DNA of 64,000 nt from Deltaproteobacteria bacterium (GCA_016200545.1 JACQEO010000057.1:62001-126000); one strand, 5' to 3'; numbered from the stretch's first letter, positions 1 to 8,651 are shown. Translations and numbers: made by a program. Notes: a model not told the origin generated them from the sequence alone.

Positions 1-1
1 G

Positions 2-697
2 GCCGTCGCGCAAGCCGAGGCGGTCATGCAGTCGCGCCTGGCGCTGCTCGGAGAGATCGCGGCGAACGTCGCGCATGAGGTCCGCAACCCGCTCTCGATT
101 CTCAAGACGTCGGCGCAGTTGCTGGCGCGTCGCGAGCTACCGGCGTCCGAGCAACGTCAATTGGCGGCGGCGGTGATCAGCGAGGTGGACCGCCTGAACG
201 GGGTGGTCACCGATCTCGTCGACTTGGCGCGTCCGAAGCCGGCGACCTATCGTCTCGAGGCCCTTCCCGATATCGTGCGCCGTGCCGGGGCGTTTCTGGC
301 TCCGACGGCACGCAAGCAGCGGATAGAGCTCGAGGAGCGCATCGAAGCAGACGTGCCGAGATTTCACGGCAACGCGGATCAAGTCTATCAGGTGGTCTTG
401 AACGTCGTGCACAACTCGCTGCAGGCGATCTCGTCCACCGGCCGCATCGTCATGCGGTGCCGTCGCGACGCCGACTGGGTCGTCCTCGAGGTCGAAGACA
501 CGGGGCCGGGATTCGCGCCCGAGATCCTCTCGAAGGCGTTCATGCGGTTCTGTACGACGAAGCCGGACGGTACCGGCTTGGGTCTCGCGATCTCGCGACG
601 CATCGTCGAGGAGCACGGCGGAACGATCGTCGCCGAGAACATGCCGTCGGGCGGCGCACGCGTACGGTTGCAGCTTCGCGCTCGGACGGAGACGTGA
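2..697 (+). CDS. NtrB-like sensor histidine kinase, C-terminal part (truncated by window edge)
   Basis: The reading frame is open from base 2, so the gene begins upstream; the internal ATG at 26 is probably not the start. The visible part holds the whole transmitter: an H-box with the phospho-accepting His in NVAHEVRNPLS, an N-box (QVVLNVVHNSLQAI), a G1 box (DTGPGF) and a G2 box (GTGLGLAI), i.e. HisKA plus HATPase_c. It would autophosphorylate and pass phosphate to the NtrC-type regulator that follows; the stop TGA overlaps that gene's GTG start (GTGA). The sensory N-terminus is outside the window, so the signal is unknown. The kinase assignment is firm; NtrB/AtoS-like is inferred from the partner. 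Confidence 0.93.
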   Translation, partial: AVAQAEAVMQSRLALLGEIAANVAHEVRNPLSILKTSAQLLARRELPASEQRQLAAAVISEVDRLNGVVTDLVDLARPKPATYRLEALPDIVRRAGAFLAPTARKQRIELEERIEADVPRFHGNADQVYQVVLNVVHNSLQAISSTGRIVMRCRRDADWVVLEVEDTGPGFAPEILSKAFMRFCTTKPDGTGLGLAISRRIVEEHGGTIVAENMPSGGARVRLQLRARTET

Positions 698-2046
698 TCG
701 CCGCGACGATCCTCATCGTCGACGACGACGAGCGTCACCGGCAGACGCTCGGGATTCTCGTCCGCAGCCTGGGACATCAGGACGTCGTCGTGGCCGACGT
801 GGCGGCGGCGAAGGCCGTGCTCGCGCAGCGCGACGTCGACCTCGTGATCTCCGACTTGCGCATGCCGGGCGGCAGTGGCCTCGACGTACTCGACGCCGTG
901 CGGCGCACCTCTTCTGAAACCCCGGTCATCGTATTGACGGCGTACGGGACGGTGGAAACGGCCGTGCAAGCCATGCAGAATGGGGCGTTCGACTACATTC
1001 AGAAGCCGTTCGAAGCCGTCGAGATGGAGTTGCGGATCGAGCGGGCGCTGACGGTGCGGCGCTACCGTCTGGAGAACGACTACCTGCGCGAGGAGAGCGC
1101 CGCGCAGCAGGGACTCGACGAGCTGATCGGCGTCTCGCCCGCCATTCGTCGAGTGTTCGCGCTGGTCCAGCAGGTCGCGCCCTCGGATGCGTCGATCCTG
1201 ATCACCGGCGAAACCGGCACGGGAAAGGAGCTAGTGGCGCACGCCATTCACCGCCGCAGCCCGCGCAGCGAGCACCTGCTCGTACCGGTCAACCTCGCCG
1301 CCGTGCCGCCGGATCTCGTGGAGAGCGAGCTCTTCGGACACGTGCGCGGTGCCTTCACGGGTGCCATTGCCGAGCGGGCGGGGAAGTTCGAGCTCGCACA
1401 CGAAGGAACTCTGTTCCTGGACGAGATCGCCGATTTTCCATTGGCGTTGCAGCCCAAGGTGCTGCGCGTTCTGCAAGACGGCGTCGTCGAGCGCGTCGGG
1501 GCGAATCAGCGGCGCGCCGTCGACGTGCGCATCATCTCTGCGACAAGCCGCGAGCTCGGCGCTGCCGTCACCGCCGGCACGTTTCGATCCGATCTCTACT
1601 ATCGCCTGCGGGTGATCCAGATCGAGATGCCGCCGCTGCGGGAACGTCGCGACGACATCCGTTATCTCGTGGCGCATTTTCTGCGGAGGTTCGGGGGGCG
1701 ACGGGCGGGCGGCGTGCCGAAGATCACCGAACCGGCGCTGCGACTGCTGGAGGACTACCCGTGGCCGGGCAACGTGCGCGAGCTCGAGAACGTCCTGGAG
1801 CGGGCCGTCGTGCTGTGCACGCGGGACACCCTGACCACCGAACTCCTGGACCTGCGCCCGCCCGACCACCACCCGCCCGATGACCGGCCGGGTCTCCGGC
1901 TCGACGACGCCCTCGACAAGCTCGAGCGTGAGATGATCCTGCGGGCGCTGGACGAGACGAAGCAGGTCAAGGTACGAGCGGCTCGACTGCTCGGCGTGAG
2001 CGAGCGCAGCCTCTGGTACAAGCTCCGCAAGCACGGCCTCGGTTGA
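694..2046 (+). CDS. NtrC-family sigma-54-dependent response regulator
   Basis: About 450 residues in the classic three-domain order. The receiver domain (1-120) has the acidic pocket D10-D12 and phospho-acceptor D54 in DLVISDLRMPG. The AAA+ domain has Walker A GETGTGKE near residue 172 and the sigma-54 contact loop GAFTGA at 219-224, then Walker B (GTLFLDEIADF). A Fis-type helix-turn-helix sits at the end (VRAARLLGVSERSLWYKLRK). It should activate RNA polymerase-sigma54 when phosphorylated by the upstream kinase. GTG at 694 is chosen because it overlaps the kinase stop and gives a normal receiver start; the frame is open further upstream but that part is not receiver-like. Target genes are not evident here. 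Confidence 0.95.
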   Translation: MIAATILIVDDDERHRQTLGILVRSLGHQDVVVADVAAAKAVLAQRDVDLVISDLRMPGGSGLDVLDAVRRTSSETPVIVLTAYGTVETAVQAMQNGAFDYIQKPFEAVEMELRIERALTVRRYRLENDYLREESAAQQGLDELIGVSPAIRRVFALVQQVAPSDASILITGETGTGKELVAHAIHRRSPRSEHLLVPVNLAAVPPDLVESELFGHVRGAFTGAIAERAGKFELAHEGTLFLDEIADFPLALQPKVLRVLQDGVVERVGANQRRAVDVRIISATSRELGAAVTAGTFRSDLYYRLRVIQIEMPPLRERRDDIRYLVAHFLRRFGGRRAGGVPKITEPALRLLEDYPWPGNVRELENVLERAVVLCTRDTLTTELLDLRPPDHHPPDDRPGLRLDDALDKLEREMILRALDETKQVKVRAARLLGVSERSLWYKLRKHGLG

Positions 2047-2087
2047 GGCGTGGTCTTCACCCTAAGCCCGCCAACAACGGCGTCTTC

Positions 2088-3104
2088 ATGCCGCGCGTCT
2101 CGATCGTCATCGTCAACTTCAACGGCGGCGCGCTGCTCCGCGAGTGTGCCGCCAGCGTCGCCGCGCAGACGTACCGTGACGTCGAGACGATCGTCGTCGA
2201 CAATGGTTCGACCGACGATTCCGTCGCGGCGGCGCGCGGTGCGCTCGGTGACGCCACCCTCGTCCGCCTCGAGACCAACACCGGATTCGCCAGCGGCAAC
2301 AATCTCGGTATCGCGCGCGCGAGCGGCGAGCTGATCGTCACGCTCAACAACGACGCGCGTCTCACGCCGACCTGCCTCGCCGAGCTGGTCGCCGCCGCCG
2401 ACCGCCACCCCGACGCCGGCATGTTCGCACCGAAGGTCCTCGTCTCCACCGATCCGACGCGCATCGACTCGGCTGGGCTTCTCCTCTACGTCGACGGCGT
2501 CCACCGCGCACGAGGCTGGCAAGAGCTCGATGGCGTGCGTTTCGCGCACGAGGACGAGGTGCTCTTTCCGTGCGCCTCGGTCGCGCTCTACCGGCGGTCG
2601 ATGTTCGACGACGTCGGGCTCTTCGACGAGGAGTACTTCCTCTATCTCGAGGACGGCGACCTCGGCATGCGCGGCCGCTTGCGGGGCTGGGCGTGCTGGT
2701 ACGTGCCGCGCGCGGTCGCGCTCCATCTCAAGAGCTCGACCGCGGGGAAGCACTCGAAGGTGAAGGCGTACTACGTCGAGCGCAATCGCATCTTCAACCT
2801 GCTCAAGCACACGCCGCTGCCGCTCATCGCGCTGAGTCCGCTCGCGACGTTGTACCGCTACGCGTTGCAGGCGTTCGCCGCGCTCACCGGGCGCGGCGCG
2901 TCGGGCGGGTTCGTCCGCGACTACTCGCACGGTGAGCTGCTGCGGATCTTGCTGCGCAGCTACGTCGGCGCGCTGCGTGCGCTGCCGGCGATGTGGCGCA
3001 AGCGCCGCGCGATCTACGGCAGGCGCCTTCTCTCGCGACGCGAGATCTACGCGCTCTTCATCCGTTACCGGCTGCCGGCGCGCGATCTCGCGTTCAAGGA
3101 CTGA
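2088..3104 (+). CDS. Family 2 glycosyltransferase
   Basis: A 338-residue GT-A fold enzyme starting MPRVSIVIVNFNGG. Visible motifs are the nucleotide-binding DNGSTDDS, the NND variant of the metal-binding DXD (TLNNDARLT), and the acceptor-side region ending in FLYLEDGDLGMR, as in rhamnosyl/Rfb-type transferases. It probably transfers a sugar to a cell-surface polysaccharide or lipid-linked acceptor at the cytoplasmic face of the inner membrane. ATG at 2088 is preferred over the in-frame TTG at 2043, which overlaps the regulator stop and adds 15 non-conserved residues. No other polysaccharide genes flank it, so donor and acceptor cannot be named. Confidence 0.9.
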   Translation: MPRVSIVIVNFNGGALLRECAASVAAQTYRDVETIVVDNGSTDDSVAAARGALGDATLVRLETNTGFASGNNLGIARASGELIVTLNNDARLTPTCLAELVAAADRHPDAGMFAPKVLVSTDPTRIDSAGLLLYVDGVHRARGWQELDGVRFAHEDEVLFPCASVALYRRSMFDDVGLFDEEYFLYLEDGDLGMRGRLRGWACWYVPRAVALHLKSSTAGKHSKVKAYYVERNRIFNLLKHTPLPLIALSPLATLYRYALQAFAALTGRGASGGFVRDYSHGELLRILLRSYVGALRALPAMWRKRRAIYGRRLLSRREIYALFIRYRLPARDLAFKD

Positions 3105-3110
3105 CGCCGC

Positions 3111-4184
3111 TCAGGCCGAGAGCGGCAAGATGCTGCGGACGCCGCTGCGCGTGTCGGAGAGGATGCCGAGCTTGCGGTAGCGCCCCTCGGTGCGCTCGGT
3201 GACGAGGCCGAGGCGGACGAGGTTCGGCATCACCGTGTGCATGTAGACCTCGCTGTTGATGTCGTGCCAGTTGGGCAGGCCGTGCACGACGCGGACGCAC
3301 GCCTCGGGATCGAGGCCGTACTTGGGCGCGAGGTCGTGCAGCATGTCGAGCTGCTGGTTGGCGTTCAGGGCTTCCAGTACCTCGAAGGCGAATTCCTCGA
3401 ACTCCGCCATCTCCTCCGGCGTCGCGTCCTCGACCAGGCGTCGCATGGTGAGGATGCCGAAGGCGGCGTGGCGCGACTCGTCGAGCTCGACGCGGCGGAG
3501 CATCTCTTTGAGGAGCGGGTTGGTCGTCATCTGCTTGATGATGTCGAAGATACCGACCGCGACGCCCTCGAACAGGCACTGCATGCCGAGCGTCTTCAGC
3601 TTCCACGTCGGCGCCTCGAGAAGCTTATCCAGGAGGAACTTGATCGTCGGGCTCACCGGGTAGAGGACGCCCATCTTGCGTGACAGAAACTTCGAGATCA
3701 CCTCGACGTGACGCACCTCGTCGATGACCTGCGAGCCGGCGTAGAACTTCTTATCCATCGTCGGGCAGGCGTTGGTGAGCTGGCCGCAGAGTTGGAGCGC
3801 CGCCTGCTCGCCGTGCAGTAGCTGCGACATGGTGTGCGAGAACTCGTCCCAGGCCGCGTCACGGCAGGTCGCGTCGTCGGCGCCGACGCTCGCGAGGACA
3901 CCCGCCAGCAGCGACGCGCCTTCACGCGGCAGGAACCATTCGTCGCGCGGCATCGGGATCGACCAGTCGAGATCGGTCTCCGCGTTCCATTGTGAGCGCT
4001 TGCCGCGCTCGTAGAGCTGGCGCAGCTCCTCGACCTCGCTGCCGTACTCCCACGTCCAGTGCAGCGCGAGCGGAACGGCGACGTCAACGCGCCGGCGAAG
4101 CGCGGCGATCTGTCCCTCGTCGACGTGCTCGATGACTTCGAAGCCTTCGATCATTCGGCGTTGCGACGGCATCAGCTTTTCCAT
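3111..4184 (-). CDS. Ferritin-like carboxylate-bridged diiron protein (R2/AurF-like)
   Basis: 357 residues, mainly helical. The complete set of diiron ligands is readable: E126 (HGEQAAL), E156 and H159 (DEVRHVE), E206 (LFEGVAVG), and E236 and H239 (LDESRHAAFG), i.e. two ExxH pairs plus two single Glu. This arrangement is shared by ribonucleotide reductase R2-like oxidases, AurF-type N-oxygenases and acyl desaturase relatives, so an oxygen-activating oxidase or oxygenase is likely; the substrate is unknown. ATG at 4184 has a good ribosome site (CGAGGAG) 7-8 bases ahead. It lies downstream of and overlaps the TetR gene by 101 bp on the same strand, so the two are probably co-transcribed and TetR-controlled. 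Confidence 0.8.
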   Translation of the reverse strand: MEKLMPSQRRMIEGFEVIEHVDEGQIAALRRRVDVAVPLALHWTWEYGSEVEELRQLYERGKRSQWNAETDLDWSIPMPRDEWFLPREGASLLAGVLASVGADDATCRDAAWDEFSHTMSQLLHGEQAALQLCGQLTNACPTMDKKFYAGSQVIDEVRHVEVISKFLSRKMGVLYPVSPTIKFLLDKLLEAPTWKLKTLGMQCLFEGVAVGIFDIIKQMTTNPLLKEMLRRVELDESRHAAFGILTMRRLVEDATPEEMAEFEEFAFEVLEALNANQQLDMLHDLAPKYGLDPEACVRVVHGLPNWHDINSEVYMHTVMPNLVRLGLVTERTEGRYRKLGILSDTRSGVRSILPLSA

Positions 4185-4773
4185 CGGACACTCCTCGGAA
4201 ACGAGCGACCAGCTCGCCGGCCAAGCGGCGAAGACGGCGCGGGTTGATGGCACTCGGATCGGACAATAGTTGCAGGTCGGCCCCGAACAGCAGGCAGACG
4301 AGCATGGTGGCGAGATCGGTGTTGGCGTCGTGAGGGCGTGCGCGGTCGGGTAGCCGGTCGAACAGTGCGGCCAGTTCCTCCACCATCTCTGCGTTGAGCG
4401 CGGCGAGCCGGCGGCGAAGTTGTGGACGACGGAGCGCCGCGACGCCGATCTCCTCGAAGAGGATGCTGCGGTTGCGGTCGGCCGGCACCTCGAGAAACAA
4501 GAAGTCGAGCCCGCGCGCGAGCGCGCGCTCCGGATCGAGTACGTCGAGCTCCGCCTTGATGGGATTCCGTGCGTCCTCGACGATCTGATCGACGGTCGCG
4601 ATCAGGAGGTCTTCCTTGGAACTGAAGTAGTGGTGCACGAGCCCCGCCGGCACCCCGGCTCTCGCGGCGATGCGCTGCACCGACGCGCCCGCGAGCCCGT
4701 GCTTGACGATCGCCTCGCGTAGCCCGTCGATGATCTGACGTCGGCGCGGTTCTGCGAGGCTGGGGCGTCCCAT
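4084..4773 (-). CDS. TetR/AcrR-family transcriptional repressor
   Basis: 229 residues. The N-terminal TetR helix-turn-helix spans roughly residues 12-58 (SVQRIAARAGVPAGLVHHYF, then SSKEDLL), followed by a helical ligand-binding domain. The last 35 or so residues, rich in Arg, are read out of frame over the start of the diiron protein gene and look like a fortuitous extension; most family members end near residue 200. A near-perfect inverted repeat immediately upstream of the start is the likely operator for autoregulation and for control of the divergent queE side. The 101-bp same-strand overlap with the downstream gene is unusual. Confidence 0.88.
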   Translation of the reverse strand: MGRPSLAEPRRRQIIDGLREAIVKHGLAGASVQRIAARAGVPAGLVHHYFSSKEDLLIATVDQIVEDARNPIKAELDVLDPERALARGLDFLFLEVPADRNRSILFEEIGVAALRRPQLRRRLAALNAEMVEELAALFDRLPDRARPHDANTDLATMLVCLLFGADLQLLSDPSAINPRRLRRLAGELVARFRGVSDGKADAVATPNDRRLRSHRARRRGTDRRASPAR

Positions 4774-4776
4774 AGG

Positions 4777-4800
4777 TAGATTGGTTAGCAGACCAACCTA
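4777..4800. promoter_or_regulatory. Palindromic operator in the tetR-queE divergent intergenic region
   Basis: An inverted repeat with core arms TTGGT (4781-4785) and ACCAA (4792-4796) extends outward to TAG/CTA, 8 of 9 paired positions matching around a 6-bp centre. It starts 4 bp upstream of the TetR start codon and about 65 bp upstream of queE. Position, symmetry and size fit a TetR-family operator. Binding by the adjacent repressor is inferred. Confidence 0.55.
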
Positions 4801-4863
4801 TCAACGTCAATGCGCATTCGTGCGGTCGCTTGCGCGGGGACCGGGCTTTGGTAGCGTCCCCGA

Positions 4864-5571
4864 ATGCTTCCTGCCGCGGACGATCGATTGCGGGTCGCGG
4901 AGACGTTCACCTCGATCCAGGGGGAAGGCGGGCTCATCGGGACGCCGTCGTTCTTCATCCGTACTACCGGGTGCAATCTCCGCTGCGAGTGGTGCGACAC
5001 GCCGTACACTTCATGGCGGCCGGAAGGCGTCTGGCGGACGATTGCCGACCTCATCGCGGAGGTGCCGGGTGGCGTGCGGCACGCCGTCGTCACCGGGGGG
5101 GAGCCGTTGCTGTGGGCGCCGTTGCCTGCGCTTGCGGCGGCGCTGCGCGCGCGCGGGCTGCACGTGACGATCGAAACCGCGGGCACGATCCACCAATCGC
5201 TCGCCTGCGATCTGATGTCGGTGAGTCCGAAGCTCGCCAACTCGGACCCGGGGCCGGCGCATGCGACGGCGCTCCGCGATGATCACAGGGCGCGGCGGAG
5301 CGAGCGGCACGCGCTCCGGCGGCTGCTTGCCGAGTATCGCTGTCAGCTCAAGTTCGTGATCGGCGCGCCGTCCGACCTCGAGGAGGTCGAGGCACTGCTT
5401 GTCGAGCTCGGCGTCGCGGCGCGGGAGGACGTGTTTCTGATGCCGCTCGGTACACGCCGCGACGAGCTCGCCGAGCGGGGACGGTGGCTCACGGAGCTAT
5501 GCATGCAGCGCGGCTATCGCTTCACGCCGCGGCTGCACATCGATCTCTGGGGCGATACGCGCGGCAGATGA
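4864..5571 (+). CDS. queE: 7-carboxy-7-deazaguanine synthase (QueE), radical SAM
   Basis: 235 residues. QueE converts 6-carboxy-5,6,7,8-tetrahydropterin to 7-carboxy-7-deazaguanine in queuosine biosynthesis. Seen here: the N-terminal family signature TFTSIQGEGG with TPSFFIRTTGCNL, the radical-SAM cluster motif C37-x3-C41-x2-C44 (the usual CX3CX2C), and the SAM-binding TGGEPLL. Length is typical. The gene is divergent from tetR and separated by 111 bp from the RNase E/G gene; no other queuosine genes (queC, queD, queF) are in the window. Confidence 0.93.
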   Translation: MLPAADDRLRVAETFTSIQGEGGLIGTPSFFIRTTGCNLRCEWCDTPYTSWRPEGVWRTIADLIAEVPGGVRHAVVTGGEPLLWAPLPALAAALRARGLHVTIETAGTIHQSLACDLMSVSPKLANSDPGPAHATALRDDHRARRSERHALRRLLAEYRCQLKFVIGAPSDLEEVEALLVELGVAAREDVFLMPLGTRRDELAERGRWLTELCMQRGYRFTPRLHIDLWGDTRGR

Positions 5572-5682
5572 CGGGCGCGCCGGTTTCGACCCCGATTTGA
5601 CGGCGCGATCGACTCCTGGCCCCCCGACGCTGCGGCATGATAGGACCTTAAGGGACGCGGGGAGGGGGGCGGAGCACACCGT

Positions 5683-8028
5683 ATGTCGAAGATCATGCTG
5701 ATCAACGTCACCCACGCGGAGGAAAGCCGTGTCGGGATCGTTGAGAACGGCCAGCTCGAGTCGTTCGAGATAGAATCCTTCAGCCGGGAGCACCTGAAGG
5801 GCAATATCTACAAGGGTACCGTTCGGCGCATCCACCCGGCCATCGAGGCCGCGTTCGTGGATATCGGCGCCGAGCGTGACGCCTTTCTGCCGCTGGACGA
5901 GATCTGCTTCCGCAATCTACCCGCCGGACGGAACGGTGCCTCCGACGAGAAGGGCCGTCGCCGGATCAAAGAGGTCCTCAAGTCCGGTGACGAGGTGCTG
6001 GTCCAGATCATCAAGGAGCAGTTCACCAACAAGCCTCCGACGCTTTCCACCTTCTACTCGCTGCCAGGCCGGTATCTCGTGCTGCTGCCGGGCTCGGAGG
6101 ATGCCGGGATCTCGCGCAAGATCGAGGGCGAGGAACGCGTCCGCGTGCGCGAGATGATCGAGCGCCTGCGCCCACCCGCGGGCTGCGGCATCATCGTCCG
6201 CACCGCCGCCGGCTTCGACGAAGAGGAAGGCGAGCTCGAGCGCGACCTCGTCTACCTGCAGCGTCTCTGGGAGAACATCCGCAAGCACGCGGAAACCAAG
6301 CGCGCGCCGGCCCTCATCTACCGTGAGCACGACCTCGTGCTGCGCAATATCCGCGACTACTTCACCCCCGACATCAGTGAGATCTTCATCGACAACGAAG
6401 AGGTCTGCGAGCGCGCCAAGGACTTCCTCCACAACGTCATGCCGGGGAAGGAGCACCTGCTCCACCTCTATCAGGGCGAGCAGCCGATCTTTTCGCGCTT
6501 CGGCCTCGAGGCCCAGATCGAGTCGATCTACAAACGCCGCGTCCAGCTCCGCTCCGGCGGCTCGATCGTCATCGACGGCACCGAGGCGCTCACCGCCATC
6601 GACGTCAACTCCGGCGGTTCGATGCGTGGCGGCAGCCAGGAGGAGACGGCCCACAAGACGAATCTCGAGGCGGCGGCCGAGATCGGACGCCAGCTACGCC
6701 TGCGCGACCTCGGTGGCATCGTCGTCATCGACTTCATCGACATGCGGCAGCAGAGCCACATCAACGACGTCGAACGGACGCTGCGCGAGGCGATGAAACC
6801 GGACAAAGCGCGTCACGACATCGGGCGGATCTCGCGCCTCGGTCTGCTCGAGGTGTCGCGCCAGCGCCTCCGCCCCGCGGCGGCGGCGAGCTCCTACACG
6901 GCGTGCCCGATGTGTGAGGGACACGGCTCCGTGCGTACGCCCGAGTCGGCGGCGCTGGTCGCGCTGCGGAAGGTCCACAATCGCATCGCCGAGGGCGACG
7001 TCGCGCAAATGCGGGTCGGTCTGCCGCGCGAGGTCGCGATGTACCTCCTCAACCAGAAGCGCGACGATCTCGCGATCCTCGAATCGCGCTATGGGACGAC
7101 GATCACCGTGGTGGTCGGAGACAAGCTGATGCCGCACCAGTGCGAGATCGAGACGCGGACGCGCGAGGTGAGCGACCGCTTGGTGCCGAGCGTGAAGCCC
7201 GGCGAGGTCGCGGCGCTCGAGGCGGGGGCGCCGATCAACGGCGCCGCGGCGCATGCTGCCGCCTCGCGTCCGATCGCGGCGCAGGCGCGGAGCGCGAGCG
7301 GCGCGCCGGCGCGGCGACAACCGAGCGGCCGGCCTGCGCGCGAAGAGGGCGCTGCGGCGACCGACGCCGAGGGACGCCGCCGCCGTCGTCGCCGCGGTGG
7401 GCGCGGCCGCCGTGCGGGTGAGGAGTCGGCGCTGTCGACGGGCGAGGAGTCGGCGCCGATCGCGGCCGCCGAGATCACGGCGCCGAATCCCGCAGTCGCA
7501 GCGCTGCCGGAAGACGCGACGGCGGCAAGCCCATGGTCGTCGCCCGCCGCCGTGGCCGATGCGATGATCGACGATCCGTGGTCGGCGTCGTTGCCGGCGC
7601 TACGCGAGCAGGACGATCTCACCGTTGCTCCTCCGCCGACGGCCACACAGGTGAACGGCGGGGGCTATCCGTGGCGGGAAAACGCCGTCGAGGGGGTCGG
7701 TGCGGCACCCGAGAGCGGCGCCGGCACGGCGCCCAGACGCCGCCGCCGGCGCGGCGGCAAGCGCGGTGGCCGCGGTCGACGCGGCGGTGCGCGCCCCGAG
7801 AACGGCGCGTCCGAACCCGGCATGGTCAGCGACGCGACGGCGACCGCGAGCACCGCCGGCGGTGAGTTGCTCGCGGCCGAAACCATCTCACCCATTGCGC
7901 TCGAGGGCGGAGCCGGATCGCCGGAGGCGGCGGCGGACCGGCACGACGGGGCGACCCGCGGCCGGCGCGACCGGGTTCGTGACGAGCCGGCGACCGCCAT
8001 CCCGGTCGAACCTCTCCCGGAGACCTGA
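5683..8028 (+). CDS. rne: Ribonuclease E/G family endoribonuclease with Arg-rich disordered tail
   Basis: 781 residues. The N-terminal half is a full catalytic domain: S1-like RNA-binding region near residues 35-120 (GNIYKGTVRRIHPAIEAAFV), Mg-binding D307 (TAIDVNSG) and D350 (VVIDFIDMR), and the Zn-link CPMC with C408 and C411. Spacings D307-D350 and D350-C408 equal those of E. coli RNase E. From about residue 510 the protein is low-complexity Ala/Pro/Glu with two Arg-rich blocks (near 565-580 and 685-705, RRRRRRGG-type), expected to be disordered and to bind RNA or degradosome partners. It cleaves single-stranded RNA in mRNA decay and rRNA/tRNA processing. An RRM protein gene follows directly. 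It could be called RNase G, but the long tail favours RNase E. Confidence 0.92.
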   Translation: MSKIMLINVTHAEESRVGIVENGQLESFEIESFSREHLKGNIYKGTVRRIHPAIEAAFVDIGAERDAFLPLDEICFRNLPAGRNGASDEKGRRRIKEVLKSGDEVLVQIIKEQFTNKPPTLSTFYSLPGRYLVLLPGSEDAGISRKIEGEERVRVREMIERLRPPAGCGIIVRTAAGFDEEEGELERDLVYLQRLWENIRKHAETKRAPALIYREHDLVLRNIRDYFTPDISEIFIDNEEVCERAKDFLHNVMPGKEHLLHLYQGEQPIFSRFGLEAQIESIYKRRVQLRSGGSIVIDGTEALTAIDVNSGGSMRGGSQEETAHKTNLEAAAEIGRQLRLRDLGGIVVIDFIDMRQQSHINDVERTLREAMKPDKARHDIGRISRLGLLEVSRQRLRPAAAASSYTACPMCEGHGSVRTPESAALVALRKVHNRIAEGDVAQMRVGLPREVAMYLLNQKRDDLAILESRYGTTITVVVGDKLMPHQCEIETRTREVSDRLVPSVKPGEVAALEAGAPINGAAAHAAASRPIAAQARSASGAPARRQPSGRPAREEGAAATDAEGRRRRRRRGGRGRRAGEESALSTGEESAPIAAAEITAPNPAVAALPEDATAASPWSSPAAVADAMIDDPWSASLPALREQDDLTVAPPPTATQVNGGGYPWRENAVEGVGAAPESGAGTAPRRRRRRGGKRGGRGRRGGARPENGASEPGMVSDATATASTAGGELLAAETISPIALEGGAGSPEAAADRHDGATRGRRDRVRDEPATAIPVEPLPET

Positions 8029-8165
8029 TCCAACCCGTTCCACATTTGACCCCGCCTCGAGGCTGCACCCTGTCGCGACCCTGTTGGCATCGAAAGCGCC
8101 CATCCGCTATACGGGGCACGCCCTGAGGCCATCACCCATCACGCAGAGCCCCAAACCCAGCACGT

Positions 8166-8172
8166 AAAGGAG
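8166..8172 (+). promoter_or_regulatory. Strong Shine-Dalgarno site defining an ATT start
   Basis: AAAGGAG lies six bases before the ATT codon at 8179. No ATG, GTG or TTG occurs in this frame between the stop at 8047 and the ATG at 8266, which is inside the RRM fold. The ribosome site therefore marks ATT as the probable initiator. Confidence 0.65.
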
Positions 8173-8178
8173 CGCGTT

Positions 8179-8610
8179 ATTTCGACCAAGATCTTCGTTG
8201 GCAATCTGAGCTTCAGCACGACCGAGCAGGAGCTCTCGGAGCTTCTCTCCGCGGCAGGACACGTCGTGCGCGTTCACATCGGTACCGATCGCGACACCGG
8301 CCGGTCGCGCGGATTCGCGTTCGTCGAGTACGGCACCGACACCGAAGCGGCCGACGCGATCCGACGCTTCGACGGCTACGACCTCGGCGGTCGCCGCTTG
8401 CGCGTCAATGACGCCGACGATCGGCCTCCCGCACGCGCCGCGTCGCCACGTCCGACGCAATCGCCGGTGGGCTTGTCGGCGCCAAGTAACATGTTCGCGG
8501 CCGGCGATCCCTTCGCGGGCGACGCATTCGGCGGCGGCGGACGGACCTTCAACAAGGGCAAGGGCAGCCGTCGTAATCTGCGCGCGCGCAAGCGCAGCCT
8601 CGGTTACTGA
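8179..8610 (+). CDS. RRM-domain RNA-binding protein with apparent ATT start
   Basis: 143 residues from ATT, reading STKIFVGNLS after the first codon. The fold is a single RNA-recognition motif: RNP2 KIFVGNL (4-10) and RNP1 RGFAFVEY (44-51), followed by a Gly/Asn/Lys/Arg-rich tail ending KGKGSRRNLRARKRSLGY. Bacterial RRM proteins of this type bind RNA and are often cold-induced. The conserved strand containing RNP2 lies before the first ATG (8266), so that ATG cannot be the true start; ATT preceded by AAAGGAG is the only sensible site. Either a rare non-canonical start (as in infC) or a single-base change from ATG explains it. Its place after rne suggests a role in RNA turnover (inference). 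Confidence 0.85.
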   Translation: MSTKIFVGNLSFSTTEQELSELLSAAGHVVRVHIGTDRDTGRSRGFAFVEYGTDTEAADAIRRFDGYDLGGRRLRVNDADDRPPARAASPRPTQSPVGLSAPSNMFAAGDPFAGDAFGGGGRTFNKGKGSRRNLRARKRSLGY

Positions 8611-8615
8611 GAGGC

Positions 8616-8640
8616 GTCGCGCCCCGTTGCGGGGCGCGAC
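8616..8640 (+). terminator. Stable hairpin after the RRM gene
   Basis: A perfect 10-bp GC stem (8616-8625 with 8631-8640) and a 5-base loop starts 6 bases after the RRM stop codon. No U-tract follows, so it may terminate weakly, or stabilise the 3' end of the RRM transcript before yacG. Confidence 0.5.
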
Positions 8641-8651
8641 GGGCCTGACCT

